From NCBI RefSeq assembly GCF_001642575.1, contig NZ_LXNG01000010.1, positions 1 to 64,000 of the forward strand: DNA of 64,000 nt, read 5' to 3'. This DNA comes from Xanthomonas floridensis (GTDB taxonomy: Bacteria > Pseudomonadota > Gammaproteobacteria > Xanthomonadales > Xanthomonadaceae). A model generated the notes under the pieces. The model had not been told where the DNA came from and did not search any database. It was given only the letters and a program-made list of their open reading frames with translations. The position numbers and the translations under genes were made by a program. This document shows, one piece after another, positions 20,623 through 30,386 of this stretch (the first letter of the stretch is position 1; each line of letters starts with the position of its first letter).

Positions 20623-20977
20623 CAGCACATATCTCACCGCGCGAGGCTAGCGCTCGCCGCAGCAGGAGCCCCTACCTCCCGGGCGCGGCCAGAACAGACG
20701 TGACCCGCCTCGACCAGGCGATAACACGCACGCCATGAACGCGGAGGTGGACGACGATGACCGCAATTTGCCGGCCACTTGCGGGCCGTAGCGGCATGCT
20801 TGTGCATGCCGGGCGTGCCCATCGGCATTGCATCGCGGCGCTGCTACCGCATGGCGTTTTTCTCCCCGGATTGCGCATTGGCGGCGACCTGTCGTCTGCG
20901 CAGTTGCGCAAGCTCCCCCGACGTTGCCGGCCACTCGGTCGCCAACGGCCGCTTTCCGCTCTATCGCGAGTAACCGC
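20623..20977 (+). promoter_or_regulatory. Long leader of the dgo operon with two hairpins
   Basis: This 355-bp stretch before dgoA holds no convincing gene; an open frame reaches back to 20828 but its codons look random. It contains two adjacent inverted repeats: CCGCAA/TTGCGG (20761-20784) and CGGCATGC-TTGT-GCATGCCG (20792-20811). If transcription starts near the composite motif, the mRNA would carry an untranslated leader of about 300 nucleotides with these structures. Confidence 0.35.
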
Positions 20978-21610
20978 ATGACCTCAGACACCACCGCCAG
21001 CCTGTTCGCCCTGCCGCTGATCGCCATCCTGCGTGGCATCACGCCGGAAGAGACGCCCGACCATGTCGGCGCACTGATCGACGCCGGCTTCGATGCGATC
21101 GAGATTCCGCTCAATTCGCCACGCTGGGAGCAAAGCATCGCCCTGGCCCAGCAGACCTATGGCGAACGCGCCTGGATCGGTGCCGGCACCGTGCTGCGCA
21201 ACGAAGACGTGGACACCCTGGCCGAGATCGGTGCGCGCTTCATCGTCACTCCGAATACGCGCCCCAGCCTGATCCGCCATGCGGTGTCGCGCGGGCTGAC
21301 CGTGGTGGCCGGCTTTGCCACCGCCAGCGAGGCCTTCGACGCCATCGACGCCGGCGCCACCATCCTGAAGCTGTTCCCGGCGGCCACCTATGGCGCGGCG
21401 CATGTGCGCGCCTTGCGCTCGGTGCTGCCCAAGCACATCCCGGTCTACGTGGTCGGCGGCGTCAGCCCGCAGACCCTGGCCGGCTTCATGGCCCAGGGCG
21501 CGGCCGGTGCCGGCATCGGCGGCGAACTGTACAAACCCGGCCAATCCCTCGAAACAACCCAGACGCATGCACGCGCGTTCGTGCAGGCCTACCAGGAACT
21601 GCAAGGATGA
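20978..21610 (+). CDS. dgoA: 2-dehydro-3-deoxy-6-phosphogalactonate aldolase
   Basis: A 210-residue class I aldolase of the KDPG/KDPGal family that splits 2-dehydro-3-deoxy-6-phosphogalactonate into pyruvate and glyceraldehyde 3-phosphate, the last step of the De Ley-Doudoroff route. The Schiff-base lysine is K131 in ATILKLFPA, the catalytic glutamate is E42 in [10 protein letters not shown], and R19 lies in AILRGI. The start ATG 20978 places these at the usual positions. Its last codons overlap the start of dgoD by 4 bp (ATGA), so the operon is translationally coupled. Confidence 0.93.
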   Translation: MTSDTTASLFALPLIAILRGITPEETPDHVGALIDAGFDAIEIPLNSPRWEQSIALAQQTYGERAWIGAGTVLRNEDVDTLAEIGARFIVTPNTRPSLIRHAVSRGLTVVAGFATASEAFDAIDAGATILKLFPAATYGAAHVRALRSVLPKHIPVYVVGGVSPQTLAGFMAQGAAGAGIGGELYKPGQSLETTQTHARAFVQAYQELQG

Positions 21611-22755
21611 AGATCACCCGCCTCACCACCTACCACGCTGCACCGCGCTGGCTGTTCCTCAAGGTCGAAACCGACGAGGGCATCACCGGTTGGGGCGAGC
21701 CGGTCATCGAAGGCCGCGCGCGCAGCGTGGAAGCGGCCGTGCACGAACTGGCCGGCTACATCGTCGGCAAGGATCCGGCACGCATCAACGACCTGTGGCA
21801 GACCATGTACCGCGCCGGTTTCTACCGCGGCGGCGCCATCCTGATGAGCGCCATCGCCGGCATCGACCAGGCGCTGTGGGACATCAAGGGCAAGGCGCTG
21901 GGCGTGCCGGTGTACGAGCTGCTGGGCGGGCTGGTACGCGATCGCATGAAGACCTATCGCTGGGTCGGCGGCGACCGCCCCGGCGCCATCATCCAGCAGA
22001 TCACCGACTACCGTGCGCTGGGCTTTGACACCTTCAAGTTCAACGGCACCGAGGAAATGAAGCTGATCGACAGCGCGCGCGCCGTCGATGCAGCGGTGGT
22101 CAAGGTCGCCGAAATCCGCGAAACCTTTGGCAATGCCATCGATTTCGGCATCGACTTCCACGGCCGCGTCGGCGCGCCGATGGCCAAGGCGCTGCTGCGC
22201 GAGCTGGAGCCGTTCAAGCCGCTGTTCGTCGAGGAACCGGTGCTGGCCGAGCAGGCCGAGTACTATCCGCGCCTGGCCGCGAGCACCTCGATTCCGCTGG
22301 CGGCCGGCGAGCGCATGTTCTCGCGCTTCGAGTTCAAGAACGTTCTGTGCGCCGGTGGCATCGGGATGGTGCAGCCGGACCTGTCGCATGCCGGCGGCAT
22401 CACCGAGTGCGTCAAGATCGCCGCGATGGCCGAAGCCTACGATGTCGGCTTCGCCCCGCACTGCCCGCTCGGCCCGATTGCATTGGCCGCCTGCCTGCAC
22501 GTGGACTTCGTTTCGCACAACGCGGTACTGCAGGAACAGAGCATCGGCATCCACTACAACGAAGGCGCCGACCTGCTCGATTACGTCATCAATAAAGACG
22601 ATTTTCAGTGTGTCGATGGCAGTATCGCTGCCCTGCCCAAGCCCGGGCTCGGTGTGGAGATCGACGAAGCCATGCTCAAGCGCGCCAACGAAAATCCGCC
22701 GGACTGGCGCAACCCGGTCTGGCGTCACAGCGATGGCAGCATCGCCGAATGGTGA
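21607..22755 (+). CDS. dgoD: D-galactonate dehydratase
   Basis: A 382-residue enolase-superfamily enzyme that dehydrates D-galactonate to 2-dehydro-3-deoxygalactonate. The N-terminus [19 protein letters not shown] is typical of DgoD. Metal-ligand regions are [25 protein letters not shown] and [12 protein letters not shown], and the catalytic histidine lies in [13 protein letters not shown]. Length agrees with the family (about 382). It overlaps dgoA upstream and the lactonase-like gene downstream, so the four genes form one operon. Confidence 0.95.
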   Translation: MKITRLTTYHAAPRWLFLKVETDEGITGWGEPVIEGRARSVEAAVHELAGYIVGKDPARINDLWQTMYRAGFYRGGAILMSAIAGIDQALWDIKGKALGVPVYELLGGLVRDRMKTYRWVGGDRPGAIIQQITDYRALGFDTFKFNGTEEMKLIDSARAVDAAVVKVAEIRETFGNAIDFGIDFHGRVGAPMAKALLRELEPFKPLFVEEPVLAEQAEYYPRLAASTSIPLAAGERMFSRFEFKNVLCAGGIGMVQPDLSHAGGITECVKIAAMAEAYDVGFAPHCPLGPIALAACLHVDFVSHNAVLQEQSIGIHYNEGADLLDYVINKDDFQCVDGSIAALPKPGLGVEIDEAMLKRANENPPDWRNPVWRHSDGSIAEW

Positions 22756-23660
22756 GCACGCCCGAACACACTGCCGCGCTGGCGGTCGACAGCCGCTGCA
22801 CACACGGCGAAGGCGTGCTGTGGTGCGAACAGCGCCAGGCGCTGTACTGGGTCGACATCGTTGAAAAGCGCCTGTGGCGGCACCATCCGGCCACGGCACG
22901 ATCACGCTACTGGACACTGCCCGATCGCCCGGGCTGCCTGGGCCTGATGGACGATGGCCGCGTGCTGGTCGCGTTGGCCAAGGCAGTGGGGGTGGTCGAT
23001 CCGGACAACACGGACGCCGACATGCTGCCATTCGAAAAATTGGCCGATGTGGAGGCGGACAACCCGCTCACCCGCAGCAACGATGGCCGCGTCGACCGGC
23101 ACGGCAATCTGGTGTTCGGCACCATGGACGAACACGACAGCAAGGCCGCCCGCGGCGCGTTCTACCAGTTTTCGCTGCGGCACGGCTTGCGTGCGCTGCC
23201 GTTGCCGGGTGTGTCCATTCCCAACTCGATCTGCTTCAGCCTTGACGGCCGCACCTTGTATTACTGCGATTCGGTGCGCCCGCAGATCCTGTGCTGCGAT
23301 TACGACCCGGAGACGGCGCAGACCAGCAATACGCGCGTGTTCACCACCCTGGATCGCGACGACGCCGAACCGGATGGATCGATCATCGACAGCGAAGGCC
23401 ACCTGTGGAATGCGCAATGGCGCGCCTCGCGCGTGGTGCGCTATCGACCCGACGGCAGCGTGGAGCGCATCGTGCAATTGCCGATCAAGCACCCCACCTG
23501 CAGTGCGTTCGGCGGCGCGGCCCTGGATCGCCTGCACGTGATCTCCTCGCGCCTGGACCATAGCGCCGAAGAACTCGCGCGCATGCCCGAAGCCGGCAGC
23601 CTGTTCGTGTGCGACCTCGCCATCGCCGGCCTGCCCGAAAGCCGGGTGGCCAGCGCATGA
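22749..23660 (+). CDS. SMP-30/gluconolactonase family lactonase (probable galactonolactonase)
   Basis: A 303-residue six-bladed beta-propeller protein of the SMP-30/gluconolaconase/LRE family. Visible motifs are [21 protein letters not shown] near the N-terminus (metal-binding Glu), [21 protein letters not shown], and [20 protein letters not shown], which match the metal-binding loops. Its place between dgoD and dgoK suggests it opens D-galactono-lactone to galactonate, which would connect galactose oxidation to the operon; activity on the galactose lactone is inferred. The start is ATG 22749, overlapping the dgoD stop by 7 bp; GTG 22752 is an alternative. Confidence 0.85.
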   Translation: MVSTPEHTAALAVDSRCTHGEGVLWCEQRQALYWVDIVEKRLWRHHPATARSRYWTLPDRPGCLGLMDDGRVLVALAKAVGVVDPDNTDADMLPFEKLADVEADNPLTRSNDGRVDRHGNLVFGTMDEHDSKAARGAFYQFSLRHGLRALPLPGVSIPNSICFSLDGRTLYYCDSVRPQILCCDYDPETAQTSNTRVFTTLDRDDAEPDGSIIDSEGHLWNAQWRASRVVRYRPDGSVERIVQLPIKHPTCSAFGGAALDRLHVISSRLDHSAEELARMPEAGSLFVCDLAIAGLPESRVASA

Positions 23661-24535
23661 TCGCCGTCGACTGGGGGACCAGCAGCCTGCGCGCCTACCT
23701 GCTCGACGCGAGCGGCACAGTGCTGGAACAGCGTCGCGGCAGCGACGGCATCCTCGCCTGCCAGGGACGCTTCGCCGACGTGCTGAGCGCATTGATCAAC
23801 GGCTGGGAGGGCCCGGTACTGCTGTCGGGCATGATCGGCAGCCGCAATGGCTGGGTCGAACAGGCCTACCTGCCCTGCCCCACCGACACTGTGGCCCTGG
23901 CAGCGGCCATGCGCCGCTACGCCGACCTGCTGCCCGGCCGCACGTTGTGGTTCGTGCCCGGCGTCAGCACCGGCGAGCGGACCGGCGTGCCCGACGTCAT
24001 GCGCGGCGAGGAGACCCAGCTGGTCGGCCTGCTCGCCAGCCTGGGCCATGGCGACCACGTGGCCTGCCTGCCCGGCACGCACAGCAAATGGGCCACCCTC
24101 GCCAACGGCCAGCTGACCGACTTCGCCACCGTCATGACCGGCGAACTGTATGCAGTGCTATGCCAGCACAGCATCCTCGGCAAGCTGATCCCCGACGCCC
24201 ACGCCGAGCTCGACGCGCCTGCATTCCTGCTCGGCATCGAGCGCAGCGCCGAACCGGGCGGGCTGAGCCACCATCTGTTCGGCACCCGCACGCTAGGCCT
24301 GTTCGACCGCCTCAGCGCACAGGCCCTGCCCTCGTACCTGTCCGGCCTGTTGATCGGCCACGAACTGCGCGAACACCGCGGCACGCACGCCACCGTGCAC
24401 CTGGTCGGCAGCCCCGCGCTGGCGCAGCGCTACGCGCTGGCGTTGCAACATGTAGGCGTTGACAGCCGGTTGCACCCGGAAGATCTGGCTGCGGCAGGGT
24501 TGTTCGCGCTGGCCAGGCAGCGCGGGCTGGCTTGA
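23657..24535 (+). CDS. dgoK: 2-dehydro-3-deoxygalactonokinase
   Basis: A 292-residue kinase that phosphorylates 2-dehydro-3-deoxygalactonate at C6, giving the substrate of DgoA. The N-terminal ATP-phosphate loop is VDWGTSSLRAYLLD and further DgoK landmarks are LLSGMIGSRNGWVEQAYLPCP, GVPDVMRGEETQLVG, CLPGTHSKWATL and FATVMTGELYAVL. ATG 23657 overlaps the lactonase stop by 4 bp. It is the last gene of the operon. Confidence 0.95.
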   Translation: MIAVDWGTSSLRAYLLDASGTVLEQRRGSDGILACQGRFADVLSALINGWEGPVLLSGMIGSRNGWVEQAYLPCPTDTVALAAAMRRYADLLPGRTLWFVPGVSTGERTGVPDVMRGEETQLVGLLASLGHGDHVACLPGTHSKWATLANGQLTDFATVMTGELYAVLCQHSILGKLIPDAHAELDAPAFLLGIERSAEPGGLSHHLFGTRTLGLFDRLSAQALPSYLSGLLIGHELREHRGTHATVHLVGSPALAQRYALALQHVGVDSRLHPEDLAAAGLFALARQRGLA

Positions 24536-24864
24536 GGTCAGCCCCTCTCCCGCGGGGCGAGAAGGCACGTCTTATGCGCCACTGGCGCGTGTGCCTTCGA
24601 GCCCCCGTGCCGCGAGCGCGGGCCGGGGCGTAGAGCGGGGGGCCGTGTGAGGGTACGGCGGCAGACAGCCAACTCGACGAACTCACCCAACACCGCTCAA
24701 AGCGCGCACCGCCGTCAGCCAACCTCACTAACCGACAGGCACCAGCTGCGTAGGACGGCACGCAGCTGCCGCAGCAAAAGTCGCACGCCACCCCCAAAGA
24801 TCACCAACTCCACACCCGTCCCCCGACTGCTTTAGAATTGACAGGCTAAACGCCGGATTCCGCC
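24536..24864 (+). other. Non-coding gap after dgoK with a hairpin
   Basis: A 329-bp stretch with no convincing gene. It holds an imperfect stem-loop at 24561-24598 with outer arms GAAGGCAC and GTGCCTTC and an inner pair GCGCC/GGCGC. No T run follows, so termination of the dgo operon there is only possible, not shown. The rest shows nothing I recognise; a candidate -10 (TAGAAT, 24833-24838) precedes fdxA but has no good -35. Confidence 0.35.
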
Positions 24865-25188
24865 ATGCCTTTTGTTGTCACCGAAAACTGCATCAAGTGC
24901 AAATACACCGACTGCGTCGAGGTCTGCCCGGTGGATTGCTTCCACGTCGGCCCGAACTTTCTGGTCATCGACCCGGACGAGTGCATTGACTGCACCCTGT
25001 GCGAACCGGAATGTCCGGCCAACGCGATCTACCCGGAAGACGACGTGCCGGCTGGTCAGGAAGGCTTCGTTGCGCTCAATGCCGAGCTCGCCAAGGCCTG
25101 GCCGGTACTGACCGTGCGCCAGGAACCGCTGCCCGATGCCGCCGAATGGGATGGCAAGCCGAACAAGCTGCCGCTGCTGCAGCGCTGA
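24865..25188 (+). CDS. fdxA: Seven-iron ferredoxin FdxA
   Basis: A 107-residue cytoplasmic electron carrier with one [3Fe-4S] and one [4Fe-4S] cluster. Cysteines are at positions 9, 12, 17, 21, 25, 40, 43, 46 and 50, with the two conserved CP pairs (C21-P, C50-P); the C9/C17/C50 and C21/C40/C43/C46 sets fit the Azotobacter FdI-type fold. The length and the long C-terminal tail are typical. It stands alone and is followed by a good terminator. Confidence 0.93.
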   Translation: MPFVVTENCIKCKYTDCVEVCPVDCFHVGPNFLVIDPDECIDCTLCEPECPANAIYPEDDVPAGQEGFVALNAELAKAWPVLTVRQEPLPDAAEWDGKPNKLPLLQR

Positions 25189-25244
25189 GGCCGCCGTCGG
25201 CGAGCGCACTCCGCCAGCCCCTCACCGCACGCACTACAAACAAG

Positions 25245-25269
25245 ACGGGCGCCTCAGGCGCCCGTTTTG
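25245..25269 (+). terminator. Rho-independent terminator after fdxA
   Basis: A perfect nine-base-pair stem ACGGGCGCC / GGCGCCCGT with loop TCA is followed by TTT. It lies between fdxA and the convergent bamC-like gene and may stop transcription from both directions, although the T run is better on the plus strand. Confidence 0.8.
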
Positions 25270-25292
25270 CTGTCCGGCCATGCTGCAACCAC

Positions 25293-25811
25293 TCAGCCGC
25301 CGAGCTTGCCCTTCAGCGAGGAGATCACCGCCACCGGCGCTGCCGCAGTGGCCGGCATACCGCGCGGGTCCACCGCCGACACATAGCTGCCCGCATCGAC
25401 CTTGACCACGCGTACCAGGAAGCTGGAACCCTCGTAGCTCACGTCGTAGGAGCCGAGCATCTGCGCCTTGCTGGCGATGGTCAGGCCCGGAATATCGGCC
25501 AGCGCCTCACCCACCTTGGCAAACACCTCGTCGCGCTCGCCCGGCACGGTGAAACCGCTGTTGGCGCTCGCCGAGGGCGGCATGTTGCTGTTCTGCTGCG
25601 TGGTGGAGGCCAGGGTCGGCACCTTCATCGCACCGGAGGTGTCGGGCAGGTTCAGGTCCGGCGGCACTTCCAGCGGACGGGCTTCCGGCGCCAGCGCATA
25701 GTCGCCGCGCGCGCCCTTGTGGAACCAGCTGCAACCGCTCGTGGCAGCGACAGTGGCGGTCGCCAGCAACGCGAGCGACAGCACGCGGACGGGGGAAACG
25801 GAATGACGCAT
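25293..25811 (-). CDS. BamC/NlpB-like lipoprotein next to dapA
   Basis: A 172-residue lipoprotein with signal peptide and lipobox ATSGC (C27). Downstream, RGDYALAPEARPLEVPPDLNLPD resembles the N-terminal signature of BamC, and the rest forms a short alpha/beta domain (FTVPGERDEVFAKVGEALADIPGLTI, GSYDVSYEGSSFLVRVV). In E. coli bamC follows dapA directly, as here (16-bp gap). BamC is an accessory lipoprotein of the outer-membrane beta-barrel assembly machine. This protein has only one of the two globular domains of E. coli BamC, so the equivalence is partial and inferred. The ATG 25811 gives the signal peptide. Confidence 0.7.
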   Translation of the reverse strand: MRHSVSPVRVLSLALLATATVAATSGCSWFHKGARGDYALAPEARPLEVPPDLNLPDTSGAMKVPTLASTTQQNSNMPPSASANSGFTVPGERDEVFAKVGEALADIPGLTIASKAQMLGSYDVSYEGSSFLVRVVKVDAGSYVSAVDPRGMPATAAAPVAVISSLKGKLGG

Positions 25812-25827
25812 CGATAGATCTCCTGGG

Positions 25828-26736
25828 TCAGGCCGCGAGCATTTCGCGGCTGGAAAGCGCTTCCAACGCAACGGCGTCGGCGGCAAGGCGGTCGGCGGCA
25901 GGCTGGTGCGCCGCAGAAAGTGGCAGCAGCGGCAGGCGCAGGCCGTGCCCGATCCCGGCGCGCTGCAGCAGCGCCTTGACCGGGATGGGATTGGATTCGA
26001 TCCCGCAGAAGCTGTGGTACTCGCTCAGGCGTGCGTCCCAGGCCAGGGCGGCCTCGCGCTGGCCATTCCGCGCCAGATCGCACAGGCGCCGGTAGGCGGA
26101 CGGCAAGGCATTGGACGCCACCGAGACCAGGCCATCGGCGCCGGCCAGCATCGCCTGCGCCGCACTGCCGTCGTCACCGCTGAGTACCACGAAGGAGGCA
26201 CTGCGTAGCGCCACCAGCGCGGCCACGCGCTCGGATTCGCTGCGGGCTTCCTTGATGCCGACGATAGTGGGATGCCCCACCAGCTCGGCCACCGTCTCCG
26301 GCAGCAGATCGCAACCGGTGCGGCCCGGCACGTTGTACAGCACCACCGGCAGCCCGCCCTGATCGGCGACCGCCTCAAAATGCGCCTTCAACCCGGCCTG
26401 GGTCGGGCGCACGTACGGCGGCGTCACCACCAGCGCGTACTGCGCGCCCAGTGCGGCGGCGCGGCGCGTCTGCGCAATGGTCTTGGCGGTGCCGGACAGG
26501 CCGGTACCGGCCAGCACCGGCACGCGGCCGGCCACCTGGGCCACGGCTGCGCGCAGCAGCGTGTCGTATTCGTCGTCGCTGAGCGCGGCGGCTTCGCCGG
26601 TGGAGCCGGCGACCACGATTCCCTGCACACCGCCGTGCAGCTGCTGCTCCAGCAGCCGCTGCCAGGCATCCAGGTCGAGTGCGCCGTCGGGACCGAAGGG
26701 GGTCGCCAGCGCGGTGATGATGCCGGAAAGGGACAA
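25828..26736 (-). CDS. dapA: 4-hydroxy-tetrahydrodipicolinate synthase
   Basis: A 302-residue class I aldolase that condenses pyruvate with aspartate semialdehyde, the first step specific to lysine and diaminopimelate synthesis. Key residues are T46 in GSTGEA, Y108 in TPPYVRP, Y134 in [10 protein letters not shown] and the Schiff-base lysine K162 in VGIKEA. It is divergent from the gcvR-like gene and followed 16 bp later by the bamC-like gene. The only mild oddity is SerThr at 45-46 where E. coli has two Thr. Confidence 0.94.
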   Translation of the reverse strand: MSLSGIITALATPFGPDGALDLDAWQRLLEQQLHGGVQGIVVAGSTGEAAALSDDEYDTLLRAAVAQVAGRVPVLAGTGLSGTAKTIAQTRRAAALGAQYALVVTPPYVRPTQAGLKAHFEAVADQGGLPVVLYNVPGRTGCDLLPETVAELVGHPTIVGIKEARSESERVAALVALRSASFVVLSGDDGSAAQAMLAGADGLVSVASNALPSAYRRLCDLARNGQREAALAWDARLSEYHSFCGIESNPIPVKALLQRAGIGHGLRLPLLPLSAAHQPAADRLAADAVALEALSSREMLAA

Positions 26737-26879
26737 GATTCTGCTGCTCTTACGTGACAGGAAAGGCCCGCGCGGGCGCGGGTTGAGACCACCTGCATGT
26801 TACTTGCGGCGCGAAAGCACGGGCAAGTATGCTGGTCACCGCCAGGGCGCCTGCCCGGGCGGCCATTCAGCCTGATGCA

Positions 26880-27455
26880 ATGCCGGAAGCCCCTTTGACC
26901 GACTCGACTCCCCGGCCTTCGCCGACCGAAAACCACCTCCTGATCAACGCCTACACGACGCATCCGGAGTCCCCCCTGTTGCCCGTCACCCGCCGCATCG
27001 CCGACAGCGGCTGCAATCTCGTGGACGCCCGCCTGGCCACGGTGGGGCGCGATGTCTCGGTCACCGCACTGGCCACCGGCTCCTGGGACTCGGTCGCCAA
27101 GCTCGAAGCCATGCTGACCCGCCTCGAACGCGAGGAAGGCCTGAAGCTGGTGTGGTACCGCACCGGCCCCAAGCAGGCGCAGTCCAACCTGCTGCCGTAC
27201 ATCGTCGAGGTGATCGCCGCCGACAAGCCCGGCATCCTGTTCCAGCTGGCCGATTTCTTCGACCGCCAGGGCATCACCATCGAAAACCTGCAGAGCACCC
27301 GCTACCGCGCCATGCAGACCGGCGCGGAGATGTTCTCGGCGCAGGTGACCATCGGGGTGCCGGCCAACATGCACATCGCCGCCTTGCGCGATGATTTCCT
27401 GGAATTCTGTGATCACCTCAATCTCGACGCGATCATGGACCCGATGAAGTTCTGA
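26880..27455 (+). CDS. GcvR-like protein with two ACT domains
   Basis: A 191-residue cytoplasmic protein with two ACT domains, about residues 18-90 (LINAYTTHPESPLLPVTRRI) and 105-180 (YIVEVIAADKPGILFQLADF). This architecture is that of GcvR, the repressor partner of the glycine cleavage regulator GcvA, and of related regulators commonly found beside bcp in gammaproteobacteria. The effector is unknown here. ATG 26880 is used; an in-frame extension to 26829 has no support. It lies 14 bp before rraB and the two are followed by bcp. Confidence 0.82.
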   Translation: MPEAPLTDSTPRPSPTENHLLINAYTTHPESPLLPVTRRIADSGCNLVDARLATVGRDVSVTALATGSWDSVAKLEAMLTRLEREEGLKLVWYRTGPKQAQSNLLPYIVEVIAADKPGILFQLADFFDRQGITIENLQSTRYRAMQTGAEMFSAQVTIGVPANMHIAALRDDFLEFCDHLNLDAIMDPMKF

Positions 27456-27469
27456 GGCAGGAGTTCTCC

Positions 27470-27820
27470 ATGGCCATCGCGATGTCTGCGCTGAAACAGA
27501 TGTTCGACCACATCCGCTCCGAGACCGACTGGAATCTGGACGGCCCGCTGCGCTGGGAATATTTCTTCGCCGACCCTGCGCAGGAACCGCTGCAGAAACT
27601 CGCCGAGCAACTCACCCAGGACGGCTACCGCGTCATCGACATCTTCCTCGGCGAACGCGACGAAGACGACGGCGACGATGAGGAGTCGTATTTCCTGCAC
27701 GTGGACAGGAAAGAACACCACACCATCGAATCGCTGAATCAGCGCAATGCACAGTTCGATGCGCTCGCCAAACGTTTCCATGTGGCTGCTTATGATGGGA
27801 TGGACGTCGGGCCGGCCTGA
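27470..27820 (+). CDS. rraB: RraB-family regulator of RNase E
   Basis: A 116-residue acidic protein of the RraB family; in E. coli RraB binds the C-terminal scaffold of RNase E and lowers its activity. Evidence is the family pattern YFFADPAQEPLQKLAEQLTQDGYRV, the run of acidic residues ERDEDDGDDEESY, and a C-terminal half with HTIESLNQRNAQFDALAKRF and YDGMDVG. ATG 27470 follows AGGAG. It is probably co-transcribed with the ACT-domain gene and bcp. Action on RNase E in this organism is inferred from the family. Confidence 0.8.
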   Translation: MAIAMSALKQMFDHIRSETDWNLDGPLRWEYFFADPAQEPLQKLAEQLTQDGYRVIDIFLGERDEDDGDDEESYFLHVDRKEHHTIESLNQRNAQFDALAKRFHVAAYDGMDVGPA

Positions 27821-27859
27821 TCGGCCGCCGACCGCCTCTCCCCTTCAGGCCGAGCAACG

Positions 27860-28342
27860 ATGACAGACGCTGCAACCGAACTTCCTGCCGCAACCCTCGA
27901 CCTGCCGCTGGCCTTGTCCGGCGGCACCCAGACCAGCCTGCGCGACTACGCCGGCAAGTGGCTGGTGATCTACTTCTATCCCAAGGACAGCACCCCCGGC
28001 TGCACCACCGAAGGCCTGGACTTCAACGCATTGCTGCCACAGTTCAAGAAGGCCGGCGCCGCGGTGCTGGGCGTCTCGCGCGACTCGGTGAAGTCGCACG
28101 ACAACTTCTGCGCCAAGCAGGGATTTGCCTTCCCGCTGGTCAGCGATGGCGACGAGGCCCTGTGCCGCGCCTTCGACGTGATCAAGGAAAAGAACATGTA
28201 CGGCAAGCAGGTGCTCGGCATCGAGCGCAGCACCTACCTGCTCTCGCCCGAGGGGCGCATCGTGCAGGAATGGCGCAAGGTCAAGGTGGCCGGCCATGCC
28301 GACGCCGTGCTGGCCGCGTTGAAGGCGCACGCCAAACAGTGA
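27860..28342 (+). CDS. bcp: Thioredoxin-dependent peroxiredoxin Bcp
   Basis: A 160-residue thiol peroxidase of the PrxQ/Bcp group that reduces hydrogen and alkyl peroxides. The peroxidatic cysteine is C48 in DSTPGCTTEG. The usual resolving cysteine five residues later is absent (D54 region), and C84 in DNFCAKQGF is the likely resolving cysteine; this C48/C84 pair is the one characterised in Xanthomonas campestris Bcp. The remaining motif SRDSVKSH is normal. It follows the gcvR-like and rraB genes, a common arrangement with an ACT-domain gene. Confidence 0.94.
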   Translation: MTDAATELPAATLDLPLALSGGTQTSLRDYAGKWLVIYFYPKDSTPGCTTEGLDFNALLPQFKKAGAAVLGVSRDSVKSHDNFCAKQGFAFPLVSDGDEALCRAFDVIKEKNMYGKQVLGIERSTYLLSPEGRIVQEWRKVKVAGHADAVLAALKAHAKQ

Positions 28343-28424
28343 CACCCCTCGCTTCCCGCGTCCTCCATCACCCTGCCCCGGCAGGCGTGATGGCTCGCCC
28401 CTGCTCCATCACTTGGAAGACCCA

Positions 28425-29822
28425 ATGACCCGAGGCAAGCGCATCTACGTGCTGGACACCAACGTGCTGATGCACGATCCCACCGCGCTGTTCAAGTTCG
28501 AGGAACACGATGTGTTCCTGCCGATGCAGGTGATCGAGGAGCTGGACAACGCCAAGAAGGGCACCTCCGAAGTCAGCCGCAACGCGCGCCAGGTCAGCCG
28601 CTTCCTGGACGAATTGCTGGAAAACACCAATGCCGAGCAAATCCAGGCCGGCATCCTGCTGAGCCATCCGCAAGGCATCCAGCTCAAGGGCCAGGCCGCG
28701 ATTGGCCGGCTGTATTTCCAGATCCACCCGATCGAGCCGGGCCGCACCTTCGGCGCGATGCTGCCGGACAACAAGATCCTGGCCTCGGTGCTGGCGCTGC
28801 GCGAAGAAAACCCGGATGTGCCGGTCATCCTGGTGTCCAAGGACATCAACCTGCGCATCAAGGCCTACATCAGCGGACTTGTGGCCGAGGATTACCAGAA
28901 CGACCGCGCGCTGGACGATTTCAGCCTGCTGTTCACCGGCGCGATCGAACTGCCGGAAGATTTCTGGCAGAAGCACAACGAAGATCTGCGCAGCTGGAAC
29001 GAGCGTGGCCGCACCCATTACGAGATCGTGCTGGCCGAGGACGAGGACTGGTATCCCAATCAGTACCTGTACCTGCCCGGCGACGACGAGGTGGAGCTGC
29101 GGGTGGCGCGGGTCGGCGGCGGCAAGGCCACGCTGTGCCTGGTCGATGACTTCCGCAACACCCAGCACGCGGTGTGGGGCATTGCCGCGCGCAACCGCGA
29201 GCAGAATTTCGCGCTCAATGCCCTGATGGACCCGGAGATCGACTTCGTTACCCTGCTCGGCACCGCGGGCACCGGCAAGACCTTGCTCGCGCTGGCTGCC
29301 GGCCTGGCCCAGACCATGGACCAGCAGCGCTACCGCGAGATCATCATGACCCGCGCCACGGTCAGCGTGGGCGAGGACATCGGCTTCCTGCCCGGCACCG
29401 AAGAAGAAAAGATGACCCCGTGGATGGGCGCGCTGACCGACAACCTGGAAGTGCTCACCCACAACCAGGAAGGCGGCTCCTGGGGCCGTGCGGCCACCAA
29501 CGACCTGCTTGCCAGCCGCATCAAGATCCGCTCGATGAACTTCATGCGTGGGCGCACCTTCCTGTCGCGCTATCTGATCCTGGACGAGGCGCAGAACCTC
29601 ACTCCGAAGCAGATGAAGACGCTGATCACCCGTGCCGGCCCCGGCACCAAAATCGTGTGCCTGGGCAACGTCGAGCAGATCGACACGCCCTATCTCACCG
29701 AGACCACGTCCGGCCTGACCTACGCGGTGGATCGCTTCAAGGCCTGGCCGCATAGCGCGCACATCACGCTGCGCCGTGGCGAACGCTCGCGTCTGGCCGA
29801 CTTCGCTTCGGAGGTGCTGTGA
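28425..29822 (+). CDS. PhoH-family ATPase with N-terminal PIN domain
   Basis: A 465-residue protein with a PIN ribonuclease-like domain at about residues 3-145 ([14 protein letters not shown], with acidic residues for metal binding) and a PhoH ATPase/helicase-type domain at about 255-465 with Walker [15 protein letters not shown] and Walker [14 protein letters not shown]-PhoH proteins are thought to be RNA helicase/nucleases; the biological substrate is not known. ATG 28425 has GGAAG upstream; a TTG at 28413 is an in-frame alternative. The stop overlaps the ATG of the following lipoprotein gene. Confidence 0.88.
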   Translation: MTRGKRIYVLDTNVLMHDPTALFKFEEHDVFLPMQVIEELDNAKKGTSEVSRNARQVSRFLDELLENTNAEQIQAGILLSHPQGIQLKGQAAIGRLYFQIHPIEPGRTFGAMLPDNKILASVLALREENPDVPVILVSKDINLRIKAYISGLVAEDYQNDRALDDFSLLFTGAIELPEDFWQKHNEDLRSWNERGRTHYEIVLAEDEDWYPNQYLYLPGDDEVELRVARVGGGKATLCLVDDFRNTQHAVWGIAARNREQNFALNALMDPEIDFVTLLGTAGTGKTLLALAAGLAQTMDQQRYREIIMTRATVSVGEDIGFLPGTEEEKMTPWMGALTDNLEVLTHNQEGGSWGRAATNDLLASRIKIRSMNFMRGRTFLSRYLILDEAQNLTPKQMKTLITRAGPGTKIVCLGNVEQIDTPYLTETTSGLTYAVDRFKAWPHSAHITLRRGERSRLADFASEVL

Positions 29823-30304
29823 TGCGCACCCTGCGCGGCGCATTGGCGCTTGCGACGATCGCGCTGGGCGGCTGCGCCACCACGTCCTCGCCGTCCAGCG
29901 TGCCCACCAACCTCAAGAGCGGGCAGTCGTGGATCATCAGCCGCCAGGGCATCGCCGAGCAGGTGCTGGACACCTGCTCGCGCGACAGCCCCGCCCGCCA
30001 GCCAGGACGCATCAGCGGCTACTGGGCGCCCTCGCAGCAGCAGATCGAACTGCTGGAGTCGCGCCAGGATGCGCTGACCCCGACCATTGCCGAACCGCGC
30101 GAGTACGATCGCCAGTACGTGGGCGTGGTGATCCAGGGCCAGCAGCTGATCTACATCAACGCCTTCAAGCTGCCCAACGACCCGCCGGTCAAGCCGGCCC
30201 GGGAGGCGATCCGGGTCTGCGACGGTGGCAGCGCGTTCTGGGGCGCACTGTACGACCCGCAGACCGGGGCGTTTTCGGAAATCGCCGTCAACGGCAGCCC
30301 CTGA
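29822..30304 (+). CDS. Small lipoprotein of unknown function
   Basis: A 160-residue predicted lipoprotein; signal peptide [18 protein letters not shown] with lipobox LGGC (C18). The mature part has two further cysteines (DTCSRDS, IRVCDGG) that could form a disulphide, and the segments [16 protein letters not shown] and [17 protein letters not shown] do not recognise a family with known function. TGATG overlap with the phoH gene indicates coupled translation. Confidence 0.75.
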   Translation: MRTLRGALALATIALGGCATTSSPSSVPTNLKSGQSWIISRQGIAEQVLDTCSRDSPARQPGRISGYWAPSQQQIELLESRQDALTPTIAEPREYDRQYVGVVIQGQQLIYINAFKLPNDPPVKPAREAIRVCDGGSAFWGALYDPQTGAFSEIAVNGSP

Positions 30305-30386
30305 CGCAACGCTGCTCCACGCCAGCGGGCGCACGCGTCGCATCTGCTTCTGCACAGCCGCGGCCCGGGCAGTGCAGAATCGGCGC

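Noticed and set aside
20828-20977. In-frame extension of dgoA
   Set aside because: The extra 50 codons do not look like a domain or signal and the family start is at 20978.
28413-28424. TTG start for the PhoH gene
   Set aside because: The ATG at 28425 has a well-placed GGAAG and starts at the PIN domain.
30305-30386. TPP riboswitch before thiD
   Set aside because: The 82-bp gap is too short and lacks the CUGAGA-type core.
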